This document shows, piece by piece, positions 36,196 through 47,051 of a stretch of 64,000 bases of DNA (position 1 is its first letter; each line of letters opens with the position of its first letter). The position numbers and the translations under genes were made by a program. The notes beneath the pieces are model-generated. The model made no database searches. It was not told the origin of the DNA and saw only the letters and a list, made by a program, of their open reading frames with translations. The stretch is from Microbulbifer celer. GTDB lineage: Bacteria > Pseudomonadota > Gammaproteobacteria > Pseudomonadales > Cellvibrionaceae. The stretch is from the NCBI RefSeq assembly GCF_020991125.1, contig NZ_CP087715.1, forward strand, positions 1,081,501-1,145,500. The letters run 5' to 3'.

Positions 36196-37242
36196 GTGCG
36201 GTTTCAGGTGTGGGCAGCGGCGAGGATGGCGACGTTGATTGGAGAATCGCGTGCGTATCTGGGGATTGAGCGCAATACCACCAGCCACCGGGAAAAACTG
36301 TTGTCTGCACTGGGGGCGGCCCTCGCCATTGTGGTGGTCAACTGGGCAACACAGCTTTCCGTGCAGGCCGGGTTTATCAATGTGGGCACCAGTTTTTTCA
36401 TTATTGCCTCCATGGGTGCCAGCGCTGTTTTGCTGTTTGCGGTGCCGCACGGGGCGCTTTCGCAACCCTGGCAATTGGTGGGCGGCCACCTGCTATCCGC
36501 GCTGATTGGTGTGTTGTGTCATCGCTGGATCGGCATTGAGCTCATCGCCGCCGGCGCTGCGGTCGGCCTGGCTGTGGCGGGTATGTACTATCTCCGTTGT
36601 ATTCACCCTCCCGGAGGCGCGACCGCACTGACCGCGGTTACCGGTGGCGATGCAGTGTATCAACTGGGTTTTGAATTTTTGCTGGTGCCGATCCTGACCA
36701 ATGTCCTGTTGATACTGATGGTGGCGCTGGCATTCAATGGCCTTTTTCACTGGCGCCGCTACCCGGTGCACCTGGGGCGCCGCGCCAAGCTTTCCGTAAG
36801 CCCGGAACCGGTTACGCGGGAGCACGAAATCACCCAGGAAGACTTCGCTGCCGCGATCCAGGAGCAGGACTCCTTCGTGGATATCACCGCAGAAGGGCTG
36901 ACGGAACTACTGGAACTGGCCAAGCGGCACGCCGAGCGCAACATTACCCACCCCAGATCGATCGTGGCCGGCCGCTGCTACAGCAATGGCAAACTGGGCA
37001 AGCTCTGGAGTGTGCGCCAGGTGGTCGACGAATCCCGCGAACCACCACCGGTCAGGGACCGTATTATCTACAAAGTACTGGCTGGGGACGGCGGATACGA
37101 AACCGGAATCTGCCTGCGAGAAGAGTTTCGACACTGGGCCCGTTTTGAGGTGGAATTCAGAAACGGACACTGGATCAAGGCCGGTGAGAGTATTGATGAC
37201 GTGGACGAGCCGGTGGAATCCCGCACCACCAACGCATCCTGA
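36196..37242 (+). CDS. HPP family membrane protein with C-terminal soluble domain
   Basis: GTG 36196 is preceded by AAGGGGAGGGG, giving 348 residues; the open frame extends further upstream inside the MFS gene but without homology. Residues about 30-185 hold four or so membrane helices with the HPP motif (YYLRCIHPPGGATALTAVTGG), a family linked to nitrite transport in cyanobacteria and chloroplasts. About 150 soluble residues follow, beginning EHEITQEDFAAAIQEQDSF; I do not recognise this part, and it is not an obvious CBS pair. Function unknown. Confidence 0.75.
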   Translation: MRFQVWAAARMATLIGESRAYLGIERNTTSHREKLLSALGAALAIVVVNWATQLSVQAGFINVGTSFFIIASMGASAVLLFAVPHGALSQPWQLVGGHLLSALIGVLCHRWIGIELIAAGAAVGLAVAGMYYLRCIHPPGGATALTAVTGGDAVYQLGFEFLLVPILTNVLLILMVALAFNGLFHWRRYPVHLGRRAKLSVSPEPVTREHEITQEDFAAAIQEQDSFVDITAEGLTELLELAKRHAERNITHPRSIVAGRCYSNGKLGKLWSVRQVVDESREPPPVRDRIIYKVLAGDGGYETGICLREEFRHWARFEVEFRNGHWIKAGESIDDVDEPVESRTTNAS

Positions 37243-37266
37243 TCTGCTTTATTGAAGTGTGCCCGG

Positions 37267-39069
37267 TCAAGTACGGTTGGTAATCCACAGAGTTTGGTAG
37301 GGGGCCAGCGTCACCGTGGCGAGCATGTCGTTGAAGGTGGTGTCGCTGACCAGGTCTTTCCACTCATCGGTACCGATCAGGTTGATGGCGTTGAGTGAAA
37401 TTTCCTGGGGCACATCCGAAATATTGTTGATACAGAAAATACTCTGACGGCGATCCAGGCTCTGGCGCCAGAAGGCGAAAATCTGCTGTCCCAGATGCAG
37501 GGTAAATTGCGTGGCATTGGGGTGGAATGCGGGTTGCTCCCGGCGCAATTGAATCAGCTGCCGCAAACGATGGAAAACCTTGTGGTGGTGGCTTTCCCTG
37601 TCTGCCAGTCTTTCATTCAGCTCCTGCTCTTGCCACTGGCGACGATTGATGGCGCGATTGTGGCCATGTTCTTTCATCCGCGCATAGTCATTGGTCGTGC
37701 CTACCAGGCTGTGCAGGTAAAACGCGGGGATGCCTTCCAGTGCCAGCATGATTGCGTGGGCGCAGATAAACCGCTCCAGTTGCCACTGATCCTCACCGGA
37801 CACCGTCCCTTTGAGCGCATCGAACAAAGAAATATTGATTTCGTAAGGTTTGTTGCTACCGTCATCCAGGGCGCGCCAGGAAATCTGACCACCAAAGTTT
37901 TCCATGGTCTGCACCAGCGCTTCCTGCTCGCTGTCATCCAGCAAGCCTTCTACCGGCCGCAGACCAATGCCGTCATGGGAGGCAATGAAGTTGAAATAGG
38001 TGGTGCCGTTCTGGGCAGGCGGCATCGCCATCAGCCAGTTCTTCAGGTGCTGACAGTTACCGGAAATCAACGTATTGACCAACAGCGGTGGCAACGAGAA
38101 ATTATAAATGCAGTGGGCCTCGTTGGCGTTGCCGAAGTAGGACAGATTTTCCCGGTTGGGAATATTGGTTTCGGTAATGATGACGGCATTGGGGTTGGCA
38201 TGCTCGATCAGCGTGCGCAAGAGGCGAACGATCTCATGGGTTTCTTTCAGGTTCAGGCAGATGCTGCCGGCCCGTTTCCAGATAAAGGCGACTGCATCCA
38301 GGCGGAATATCCGTATACCCATATCCAGATACAGGCGGATGATGTCGACAATCTTGGCTAGTACTTTCGGGTTGCGGAAGTTCAGGTCGACCTGATCGTG
38401 CCCGAAAGTACACCACACATAGCGGGTTCCGTCCGGGGTTTCGGTGGGGCGTAAGAGCGGTGTAACCCGCGGGCGAACCACCATACTGAGGTCATCTCTG
38501 GGATCTGCTTCGACGAAAAAGCCATTGCCGGGATCTTTGCCCTGCTGATAATTCCGGAACCACTCGTGCTGTGCCGAGCAGTGGTTGATCACCAGATCCG
38601 CCATCAGGTGGAAATCGGTACTGATACGCAGTATATCGTTCCAGTCTCCCAGTGGAGGATCCACCTGTTTGTAGGCGGAGACCGCAAAGCCGTCATCACT
38701 GGAATAGGGAAAAAACGGCAGGATATGCACGCTGTTGATCAGCATGGTGAAGTGTGTTTTCAGGAAGTGATGCAGGGTATGTAGCGGCTTCTGATTGTTA
38801 TCGTCACTAAGAATACTGTTGCCGTAAGTAATGACGGTGATATCAGTCTGGTCCCACAGATTTTTATGGGCGAGCGGCTTCTGGCAGTCCTCGTCCAGTC
38901 GCATGGTGTGTATCAGGTCCCGGGCGATGGCCCTGATATCCAGTTCCGGGTAGATCACCCGCAGGTGATCGATCACTTTCTGAAACAGTATTTCTTCGAT
39001 AGGTAAGTCTGCAGTCTCTGTCACGGAACCCCCCGCGGTCTGTTTGAATACTGGCAGCTCGAAGGGCAC
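37267..39069 (-). CDS. GH13_18 sugar phosphorylase, probably glucosylglycerate phosphorylase
   Basis: This 600-residue TIM-barrel enzyme is of the sucrose-phosphorylase type. The nucleophile Asp258 is in IFRLDAVAF, the acid/base Glu300 in IITETNIPN and the third Asp366 in ASHDGIG. The subfamily contains sucrose, sucrose-6-phosphate and glucosylglycerate phosphorylases. Here it ends an operon with glucosyl-3-phosphoglycerate synthase and its phosphatase, so glucosylglycerate is the likeliest substrate: phosphate would release glucose-1-phosphate and glycerate when osmotic stress ends. Sucrose remains possible; acceptor-site residues would decide. The gap to gpgS is 78 bases. Confidence 0.85.
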   Translation of the reverse strand: MPFELPVFKQTAGGSVTETADLPIEEILFQKVIDHLRVIYPELDIRAIARDLIHTMRLDEDCQKPLAHKNLWDQTDITVITYGNSILSDDNNQKPLHTLHHFLKTHFTMLINSVHILPFFPYSSDDGFAVSAYKQVDPPLGDWNDILRISTDFHLMADLVINHCSAQHEWFRNYQQGKDPGNGFFVEADPRDDLSMVVRPRVTPLLRPTETPDGTRYVWCTFGHDQVDLNFRNPKVLAKIVDIIRLYLDMGIRIFRLDAVAFIWKRAGSICLNLKETHEIVRLLRTLIEHANPNAVIITETNIPNRENLSYFGNANEAHCIYNFSLPPLLVNTLISGNCQHLKNWLMAMPPAQNGTTYFNFIASHDGIGLRPVEGLLDDSEQEALVQTMENFGGQISWRALDDGSNKPYEINISLFDALKGTVSGEDQWQLERFICAHAIMLALEGIPAFYLHSLVGTTNDYARMKEHGHNRAINRRQWQEQELNERLADRESHHHKVFHRLRQLIQLRREQPAFHPNATQFTLHLGQQIFAFWRQSLDRRQSIFCINNISDVPQEISLNAINLIGTDEWKDLVSDTTFNDMLATVTLAPYQTLWITNRT

Positions 39070-39147
39070 TCTGGTGCGCAGCGCCCACGGAGAAAATCTC
39101 GAGCTTTAAGTTTTGGCTATAACCGGTTTCTGATTGAGAGCGCTTAT

Positions 39148-40371
39148 TTATACGTTGTATTGCTCATAGTCCGCTTCCACTGCATTTTTCAGTTCACACA
39201 GAAACTTTGGCTCTGCACTGGTTACCCGGTTCCAGCTGGGAATGAACGGCGTCTCCATCGGGTTGTCGAGAAATGCCTGGCCGGCTTTTACCAGGTTGCT
39301 GGCGAACAGCTCCACTGTCTGCTCTTCCCGGTGGATATCAAAGTCCAGCCCGTTGATGATGGCATCGTTGCGATAGGTTTCCACAAAATCCAGTGCTACG
39401 CGAAAGTAGGTTGCCTTGATGCTGCGGAAAGTTTCGGAAGAGAAAACGGTGCCCTGGGTGGCGAGTTTGCGAAACAGAGACTTGGCAATATCTATGGACA
39501 TCTTTGACAGCCCGCCCTCGTCATTGCCAAATGAAACATCCTGGTGTTTGTGGTCGTAGGCGTGGGCAATATCTACCTGGCACAGGCGGTTGGTGGAGTA
39601 GTTACGGTGCATTTCGGAGAGAACACCGATCTCCAGCCCCCAGTCGCTGGGGATGCGCAGATCGTTGATCACGTCGCGGCGGAAGGAGAATTCACCGGCG
39701 AGGGAGTAGCGGAAGCTGTCCATGTATTCGAGGTAATCGGTATGTCCATAGATTTTTTTCAGCGTACGCACCAGCGGTGTTACCAGTAGCCGGCAGACGC
39801 GCCCGTTGATTTTTCCGTTGGCAACACGGGAGTAGTAGCCTTTGCAAAACTCGTAGTTGAAGTTGGGATTGGCTACCGGGTAGAACAGTCGCGCCAGCAT
39901 CAGGCGATCGTAGGTAACGATATCGCAGTCGTGCAGGGCAATGGCCTCACCGCGGCGGGAGGCAAGGATATAGCCGAGGCAATACCAAACATTGCGCCCC
40001 TTGCCCGCGTCTTTTGGTGAGAGACCGTCGCGCTTCAACTGTGCATCCAGCTCGCGCAGGCGCGGGCCATCGTTCCAGAGCACCCGTACATGTTGCGGCA
40101 ACTGGCTGAATTGTTTTAGTGCATCGCGATACTGGGATTCATCCGCGCGATCCAGGCCGATGACGATCTCCGACAGGTACGGTACCTCCGCGAGGATTTT
40201 CAGAATACGGGGAAGTGCGGCGCCTTCCAGTTCTGAATAGAGTGATGGCAGCAGCAGGGTCATCGGCCGATGCTTGGAAAATTTCAGCAGCTCCGCTTCC
40301 ATATCCTCTAGGCTGCGATTGGAAAGGTTGTGCAGGGTCGTGAGGGCGCCATTTTGAAAAAAATCGGTCAC
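39148..40371 (-). CDS. gpgS: Glucosyl-3-phosphoglycerate synthase GpgS
   Basis: This 407-residue GT81 glycosyltransferase joins glucose from a nucleotide sugar to 3-phosphoglycerate, the first step to the compatible solute glucosylglycerate. It shows the GT-A core (MTLLLPSLYSEL, IVIGLDRA), the GKGRNVWYCLGY segment and the metal-binding HDCDIVTYDR. The ending (TPFIPSWNRVTSAEP) is also typical. Order on the minus strand is phosphatase, synthase, phosphorylase, with 16 bases between the first two. No enzyme for the mannosyl version is seen. Confidence 0.9.
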   Translation of the reverse strand: MTDFFQNGALTTLHNLSNRSLEDMEAELLKFSKHRPMTLLLPSLYSELEGAALPRILKILAEVPYLSEIVIGLDRADESQYRDALKQFSQLPQHVRVLWNDGPRLRELDAQLKRDGLSPKDAGKGRNVWYCLGYILASRRGEAIALHDCDIVTYDRLMLARLFYPVANPNFNYEFCKGYYSRVANGKINGRVCRLLVTPLVRTLKKIYGHTDYLEYMDSFRYSLAGEFSFRRDVINDLRIPSDWGLEIGVLSEMHRNYSTNRLCQVDIAHAYDHKHQDVSFGNDEGGLSKMSIDIAKSLFRKLATQGTVFSSETFRSIKATYFRVALDFVETYRNDAIINGLDFDIHREEQTVELFASNLVKAGQAFLDNPMETPFIPSWNRVTSAEPKFLCELKNAVEADYEQYNV

Positions 40372-40387
40372 GGTAAACTCCCGTTGG

Positions 40388-41278
40388 TTATTTCCGATAG
40401 ATCGGTCCGCTGAAAATATCTGCGTCGGTAAGGATTTCGCGCACGGTTTCTGCCCAGCCCAGGGGGCCGGGCTTCCGTGTAGTGAGCAGTCTGTGGTGGG
40501 TAAATTCCGGGGGCGGATGTACCGGTGAGCGCACCAGAACGGCGATATCCGCCGCCTCCAGCATAGCCAGATCGTTGGGGCCGTCCCCGCTTGCGATCAG
40601 CTGACAGGGAACGTCGCTGTACTGTTGATAGTATTTTTTCAGCTGTGTGGTGGCGATCCCCTTGTCGGTATTTCCGAGAAGGTGTAGGAAGCGCCCCCCC
40701 TGCAGCGTGCGGAAGCCGGCGGCGTTGGCGCGAGCAATAAAGGCCTGCTTCTGCTGCTCGTCGCCCTGCCATAGGAGGGGTTCGGAGTAATCCCGCTGTT
40801 GCGCCTGCCCGGCCTGTTGTTTCGTCAGACCCGTGGTGGCAACAATTTCTGCAGTAGTGGCGGCGGCAAAATTGAGATAAGGCGCGGGATGGGTTTGTTG
40901 ATCCTGCTGCAGGTACTCCAGGATGCGGCCGCGAGGGGCGCCCGGTTCCACCACCCAGTATTCCCCGTGTTGTGTGGCCTCTGCAGGGCAGTTCGGGAAG
41001 TACCCCACTGGAATAAAAATCGCCGAGCCATTTTCGACGATAAACGGGTGTTGGTTGTCGAGTGCTTTTCTCAGACTGAGTATTTCATCGCGGGTTTTGC
41101 TGCTGTTGAGGATCAGCGGTATTGCGTGCTCCTCGAGCCTGCGCAGGACTGGGTCTGCTGGTGCGTGGGAATAGGTGAAATGATCCAGGAGTGTGCCATC
41201 CAGATCGCTGACTATCAGCCAGGGGACTCCTGGATGAGCTCTGGAGTAGGGGGGTGCCTCGCGATGTGCTTTTGTCAT
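40388..41278 (-). CDS. gpgP: Glucosyl-/mannosyl-3-phosphoglycerate phosphatase (HAD family)
   Basis: This 296-residue HAD phosphatase of the MPGP type removes phosphate from glucosyl-3-phosphoglycerate. Motif I is SDLDGTLLD with Asp25 and Asp27; motif II is NSSKT; motif IV is SGDGPNDLAMLEAAD. VENGSAIFIPVGYF is a family feature. It is the first gene of the operon, so the 418-base upstream gap should carry the promoter. Pairing with gpgS fixes the likely substrate. The homologous family also acts on mannosyl-3-phosphoglycerate. Confidence 0.9.
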   Translation of the reverse strand: MTKAHREAPPYSRAHPGVPWLIVSDLDGTLLDHFTYSHAPADPVLRRLEEHAIPLILNSSKTRDEILSLRKALDNQHPFIVENGSAIFIPVGYFPNCPAEATQHGEYWVVEPGAPRGRILEYLQQDQQTHPAPYLNFAAATTAEIVATTGLTKQQAGQAQQRDYSEPLLWQGDEQQKQAFIARANAAGFRTLQGGRFLHLLGNTDKGIATTQLKKYYQQYSDVPCQLIASGDGPNDLAMLEAADIAVLVRSPVHPPPEFTHHRLLTTRKPGPLGWAETVREILTDADIFSGPIYRK

Positions 41279-41465
41279 TGAGTACCGCGCTGGTCCGGGT
41301 TTTATGATTTATTCATCCACTTTTACGTAGGCCTTTCATTAAGCCTCTGCTTAATTCCAATCCAAAAATAGTGCCAGACGGAGAAAAGTGAGCAGTGACG
41401 GTGCTTGTGGGGACAGAATTGGCACAAGAAACTTCAAGTACCTGGCGCGTTTGGGCGGAGGTGAA

Positions 41466-41529
41466 GCACCGGTGCATCAATCTGGGATGTTGGGGTAAGT
41501 GGCAATTTCTCTTTGCACCAAATTGGTGC
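41466..41529. promoter_or_regulatory. Two palindromes with the same half-site, possible operators of the gpg operon
   Basis: GCACCGGTGC (41466-41475) is a perfect palindrome and GCACCAAATTGGTGC (41515-41529) has the same half-site with a 5-base spacer; their centres are about 51 bases apart, close to five helical turns. Such spacing suits a dimeric or looping regulator. They lie about 190-250 bases upstream of gpgP. No regulator gene is adjacent. Confidence 0.35.
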
Positions 41530-41641
41530 GATCAGGTGTGCTGAAGAGTGGTGGAGAACGGGTGAAGGGCAGTGTGGAGAAACGGGAGGAGGAGAGTAGT
41601 CGGAGAAGAGGTGTCAGTCGTCCACACCGATGCTCAGTGTG

Positions 41642-41670
41642 CTCCCCCGCAAAGTGGGTTTGCGGGGGAG
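41642..41670 (-). terminator. GC-rich hairpin after sppA
   Basis: CTCCCCCGCAAA and TTTGCGGGGGAG form a perfect 12-bp stem around GTGGG, 27 bases beyond the sppA stop. On the minus strand the T-run lies before rather than after the stem, so it is an atypical terminator at best. Confidence 0.4.
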
Positions 41671-41696
41671 GGGAAAAAAGGAGTGTAAAGTGCGCG

Positions 41697-43562
41697 TCAG
41701 GGAGCCACGCAGTTCATGCAGCGTACGTAGAGCGCGCGAGGATCCTGAAAGCTGTGTAGTTCCTGCAGTGGTTGCAGGGCGGGCTGCAGGCTCTGTAACC
41801 AGGCGCCCAGCGGCATGTTGGTGCGGACGGTTTCGCCGATCACTGCATCCACGTTATCCGCGAGTGCACGCATGATCCGTTCACTGGGAGTCAACTCGCG
41901 CTGGATCTCTATCACTTCAAATTGATCCAGTTCGGCCACCTGCGCCGCATCGGCAATGGCGTCTTTCAGGTTGCCCAACTCGTCTACCAGGCCCAGCTCC
42001 AGGGCGGTGCGGCCCGTCCACACCTGACCCTGGGCGATCTTGTGGACTTCTTCTGGCGTGCTGTGGCGGGCTTCCGCGACAATGCGCAGGAACTGATTGT
42101 AGGTGTGCTCGACGCCCTGCTGAATGATATTTGCCGCCATCTCCGGTAGCGGGCGATCAATACGCATGGCGCCCGCCAGTTCTGTGGTGCCGATGCCATC
42201 GTTGTAAATGCCCAGGTGTTCCATGGAATCTTCAAACGTCGGGAAAGCACCGAAGACGCCGATAGAGCCCGTGATGGTAGAGGGTGAGGCCCACACGCGG
42301 TCGCTGGCGGTGGAAATCCAGTAGCCGCCAGACGCCGCTACGCTGCCCATGGAGATGATGACCGGGATGCCGGCTTCACGCGTGGCCAACAGTTCCTGGC
42401 GAATGGCTTCGGAGGCGAATGCAGAACCACCGGGGCTGTCGATACGCAGCACCAGGGCCTTGACCTTCTTGTCGCGCGCATTGGCGATCAGTTTGTTGAG
42501 CGTGGTGCTGCCGATCTGGCCCGCGGGCGCCTCTCCATCGATGATGGCACCGCTTGCGGTGATCAGGCCGATCTTGTCACTCTGTGGGTTGGGTAGATTG
42601 GTAAGCCTGGCCTGGCGCAGGTAGGACATGGCATCAATCGACTTGTACTGTTGCTTGTTCCCTTCAGCGACACCGACTTTCTCCTGCAGCTCACTGACTA
42701 CAGCGCGGCGGCTGGCGAGCTTGTCCACCAGTTTGTTGGACAGTGCTGCCTTTGCCCAGCTGCCGCCGTTGGCGCGCATGTTTTCTGGCAGTTCGTTGAC
42801 GAAAGCGTCGACAGCGTTCGGGGGCAGGTTGCGCAGCCCGGTTACCTGCTCGGTATATTCTCCCCACAACTGGTGCAGCCAGCGCTGGTTATTTTCACGG
42901 GACGCGGGGGACATATCATCGCGCGTGTAGGGCTCGATAAAATCTTTATAGTCACCCACGCGGAAAACGTGAAAGTTGATTTTCAGCTTATCCAGCGCAC
43001 TTTTGTAGTAATTGCGGTAACTGCCAAAGCCGGTAATCAGCAACGACCCCATGGGGTTGAGATACACATTGTCGGCGTAGCTGGCGAGGAAGTACTGGCC
43101 CTGGGTGTAGTTGTCGCCGAAGGCATAGACGGGCTTTTCCTTTGCCTTGAAACGCTGTACGGCTTCGCCGACCTCTTCCAGTTTGCTGAGACTGGCGCCG
43201 GCCAGATGATCGAGCTCCAGTACCAGTGAAGAAATCCGGTTGTCGTTTGCGGCGCGATCGATCGCCTCAACCAGGTCCTTGACCCGGGTTTCCGGCGGCG
43301 TGGCCCGGCCACCAAGAAATGCCGGGATACCGGCGGGCTGCGTGACTTCATCTACCAGATAGCCGGCGGGGGCGATCTTGAGGGCGGCACCCTGAGGGAC
43401 TGTAATGCGCTCTTCGCCACCGAAAATCGCAATGCCGATAAACAGCAGGATTAACAGAAACAGGAGGTTGGTGAACACCCGGCGCAGCCAGGTGATGGCA
43501 CCGCCAATGGCGCCGAAAAAGCGCCGGATGAAACCTTTATTATGCGTCGATGATTCTGTCAA
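41697..43562 (-). CDS. sppA: Signal peptide peptidase SppA, long form
   Basis: This 621-residue membrane protease degrades cleaved signal peptides. One helix lies at about 28-48 (FTNLLFLLILLFIGIAIFGG). It has two tandem ClpP-like domains as in E. coli SppA: the N-terminal one supplies the general-base Lys (FRVGDYKDFIEPY), the C-terminal one the Ser nucleophile (MGSVAASGGYWIS), and GSIGVFGAFPTF is also typical. Length matches the 67K form. It is downstream of DUF2069 on the same strand, with a repeat-bearing gap of 127 bases. Confidence 0.94.
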   Translation of the reverse strand: MTESSTHNKGFIRRFFGAIGGAITWLRRVFTNLLFLLILLFIGIAIFGGEERITVPQGAALKIAPAGYLVDEVTQPAGIPAFLGGRATPPETRVKDLVEAIDRAANDNRISSLVLELDHLAGASLSKLEEVGEAVQRFKAKEKPVYAFGDNYTQGQYFLASYADNVYLNPMGSLLITGFGSYRNYYKSALDKLKINFHVFRVGDYKDFIEPYTRDDMSPASRENNQRWLHQLWGEYTEQVTGLRNLPPNAVDAFVNELPENMRANGGSWAKAALSNKLVDKLASRRAVVSELQEKVGVAEGNKQQYKSIDAMSYLRQARLTNLPNPQSDKIGLITASGAIIDGEAPAGQIGSTTLNKLIANARDKKVKALVLRIDSPGGSAFASEAIRQELLATREAGIPVIISMGSVAASGGYWISTASDRVWASPSTITGSIGVFGAFPTFEDSMEHLGIYNDGIGTTELAGAMRIDRPLPEMAANIIQQGVEHTYNQFLRIVAEARHSTPEEVHKIAQGQVWTGRTALELGLVDELGNLKDAIADAAQVAELDQFEVIEIQRELTPSERIMRALADNVDAVIGETVRTNMPLGAWLQSLQPALQPLQELHSFQDPRALYVRCMNCVAP

Positions 43563-43575
43563 ACCTGAAACTCCT

Positions 43576-43623
43576 TGTTGTACGGCTCGAATGTTGTACG
43601 GCTCGAATGTTGTACGGCTCGAA
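43576..43623. repeat. Three tandem 16-bp repeats
   Basis: TGTTGTACGGCTCGAA occurs three times without a gap (43576-43591, 43592-43607, 43608-43623), all exact. It sits just upstream of sppA, where the leader of that gene would be on the minus strand. A slippage-prone tract or a set of binding sites are both possible. Confidence 0.85.
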
Positions 43624-43648
43624 TATCTTGTGGCTTGCTGTGTTCTTA

Positions 43649-43669
43649 CCGGTAGCCTGCGGCTACCGG
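43649..43669. repeat. Perfect 9-bp hairpin between DUF2069 gene and sppA
   Basis: CCGGTAGCC and GGCTACCGG flank TGC. It follows the end of the DUF2069 gene by about 20 bases on the minus strand, but no T-run follows, so a REP-like or processing hairpin is as likely as a terminator. Confidence 0.55.
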
Positions 43670-43689
43670 AACGGTTTACATCGGCGGTG

Positions 43690-45048
<1,359 letters not shown>

Positions 45049-45169
45049 TGAGGCAGTATCCTGTTAAGGTTTGGCGTATTCTAACAGCCTGCGGGGGCTC
45101 GTCTACGCTGGGATAATGCGTAAATTCACAGCACCGCTTATCGCTGGCCTTAAGAACAAGAGAAGACCC

Positions 45170-46561
45170 ATGACAGAAATGGTGCACCGTTGGCGTCGTT
45201 TTTTTACCTCCCTCTGGACACTGTTTGACGAAAAGAACTGTCGTCAGCACGCTGCCGCACTTACCTATATGACATTGTTTGCCATCGTCCCCCTGGTGAC
45301 GGTGAGCTACGCCATGTTGTCCCTGTTCCCGGATTTTGCCGGGCTGGAAAGCAAGCTTCAGGAACAGATTTTTTCGCACTTCGTCCCCGAAAGCGGGCGC
45401 GAGGTGCAGGACTATATCAATAGTTTCTCTTCGCAGGCGCAGCGGCTGACCGGTGTGGGTGTTGCCTTTCTGTTGGTCACTGCCGGTCTGATGTTGCGCA
45501 ATATCGAGGTGACCTTCAATGCCATCTGGGACATTCCCCGGGGGCGTCGGGGCATATCCAGTTTTCTGCTCTACTGGGCCATTCTGAGTCTGGGGCCGAT
45601 TCTGCTCGGCGCCGGTATGGCTGCTACCACCTATCTGTTCTCGCAGAGAGTGCTGGGGGAAAACGACATGCTGGGCATGCTGCCCGTAGTACTGCGTGTT
45701 TTACCCTGGTTGTTTACCGCCATCGCTTTTACCCTGCTGTTTGTTGCGGTGCCCAATTGCCGGGTGCCGCTGCGGCACGGGATCGCGGGGGGCGTGATTA
45801 CCGCATTTGCGTTTGAAGCGGCCAAGTATCTGTTTGGGGCCATTGTGGCTCGCAGCTCTCTGCAGGCCATTTATGGTGCCTTTGCTTTTGTGCCACTGTT
45901 CCTGATGTGGATTTTCCTGATCTGGATAATCGTGCTTGCCGGTTGTGTCTTGGTGCGGACACTGTCTGCCTACCATGCAGCGGCGCAGGGGCGGGATTAT
46001 TCTGATCTGATGGCAGCGCTGGTTCTGTTGCAGAAAATGTTCAGCAAATACCAACAGGGAGAGGCGCTGCGTGACCAGGATGTCTCCCGGGCGGGTATCC
46101 GGCCTGCACAGTGGCGACGTATCCGCCAGGTGCTGAATGATCACAAAGTCATCACCCAGACAGAGCGCAACGATTATGTGCTGGTGCGGGATCTGGACGC
46201 CGTTTCCCTGCAGACACTGCTTGGCTGGCTGCACCCGGCGCCGATTCCGGTGCAGGGGCATCGTGAACTGCAGTCTCAGCCCTGGTATCGCGAGGTGGAA
46301 ACACGCTTCAAGGAAGCGCAGACATTCTCCGGGGAGCGACTTTCTCTGAGCCTGGGCGAGCTGTTTCGAAATTCCCTGGCCGAGGGTGCGCAGGCGGCGC
46401 TCGAATATAAAGGTCCTGAGGACAAAGACCCCCAGAAAAAAGGCCCTCAGGAAACAGATGGCAACGAATCGGGTAAAAATATCGATGCACAAAAGAACCG
46501 TAAGAAGAGCAGCGGGCGCGCACGCAGTACAAACAAGAAGGCCGGTGCAGATACCGATTGA
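45170..46561 (+). CDS. YihY/UPF0761 family inner-membrane protein
   Basis: I start at ATG 45170 (MTEMVHRWRRFF) with AAGAGAAG upstream; the longer open frame lacks homology. The 463-residue protein has the YihY core of six helices, with HAAALTYMTLFAIVPLVTVSY near the N-terminus and GAFAFVPLFLMWIFLIWIIVLAGC later. The last 100 residues are a winged-helix-like soluble part and a Lys/Arg-rich tail. Once called RNase BN by error, the family's true role is unknown. It is divergent from arsC, as near PA0951. Confidence 0.88.
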   Translation: MTEMVHRWRRFFTSLWTLFDEKNCRQHAAALTYMTLFAIVPLVTVSYAMLSLFPDFAGLESKLQEQIFSHFVPESGREVQDYINSFSSQAQRLTGVGVAFLLVTAGLMLRNIEVTFNAIWDIPRGRRGISSFLLYWAILSLGPILLGAGMAATTYLFSQRVLGENDMLGMLPVVLRVLPWLFTAIAFTLLFVAVPNCRVPLRHGIAGGVITAFAFEAAKYLFGAIVARSSLQAIYGAFAFVPLFLMWIFLIWIIVLAGCVLVRTLSAYHAAAQGRDYSDLMAALVLLQKMFSKYQQGEALRDQDVSRAGIRPAQWRRIRQVLNDHKVITQTERNDYVLVRDLDAVSLQTLLGWLHPAPIPVQGHRELQSQPWYREVETRFKEAQTFSGERLSLSLGELFRNSLAEGAQAALEYKGPEDKDPQKKGPQETDGNESGKNIDAQKNRKKSSGRARSTNKKAGADTD

Positions 46562-47051
46562 TGTGCTGATCGTGGCCTGCCTATGTCTCGCCGCGGCACT
46601 GGTAAGCGGGTGCGATTCCAACTCTTCGTCCGGAAAAAATGTGACCTATAGCGACCTCAGCGGCGACCCTATTGCGGTAGACGGCAAGGTGCTGGTGGTG
46701 AATTACTGGGCGGAGTGGTGCAAGCCGTGTCGTGAGGAAATCCCGGAGCTGAATCAATTTCAGCAATCGAATCAGGATCGGGTCCAGGTCATCGGCATCT
46801 CTTTTGATGACCTTCCGGTAGCGGAGATCCGCCGGCAGGCGGACAAGTTCGGTATTGCATTTCCGGTATTGCCCCGGGAGCCGGAAGCCCGTTGGGGGCA
46901 GCCACGCCCCCAGGTGTTGCCGACTACGCTATTGATTGATGCGGAGGGCAACTGGCGGGAAAGTCTGGTCGGCCCCCAGTCGTTGGAAAGCCTGGAGCAG
47001 GCGCTGTCGAGAGTCGTTCCGTCTGTTGAAGGGGAATCGGGCGCGGAATAA
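46545..47051 (+). CDS. TlpA-like thioredoxin lipoprotein
   Basis: I start at GTG 46545, after AAGAAG, inside the end of the YihY gene; this gives 168 residues with a clean lipoprotein signal (VLIVACLCLAAALVSGC, lipid Cys at about 23). The thioredoxin fold carries WAEWCKPCREEIPEL, a CxxC redox centre, and the cis-Pro in VLPTTLLID. A periplasmic membrane-tethered reductase of the TlpA/ResA type is expected; its client is not evident. An upstream ATG would give a 50-residue basic extension and no export signal at the terminus. Confidence 0.85.
   Translation: MQIPIDVLIVACLCLAAALVSGCDSNSSSGKNVTYSDLSGDPIAVDGKVLVVNYWAEWCKPCREEIPELNQFQQSNQDRVQVIGISFDDLPVAEIRRQADKFGIAFPVLPREPEARWGQPRPQVLPTTLLIDAEGNWRESLVGPQSLESLEQALSRVVPSVEGESGAE

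Larger units (their letters stand above)
41279..41696. other. Intergenic region upstream of the glucosylglycerate operon
   Basis: These 418 bases separate gpgP (start) from sppA (end), both on the minus strand. No gene is credible. Present are two GCACC/GGTGC palindromes, a CTTGTG/CACAAG inverted pair (41404-41409 and 41423-41428), a purine-rich stretch (about 41545-41612) and a GC-rich hairpin at 41642-41670. The gpgP promoter should be in the AT-rich part near 41295-41360, but I cannot fix its hexamers. Confidence 0.5.
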
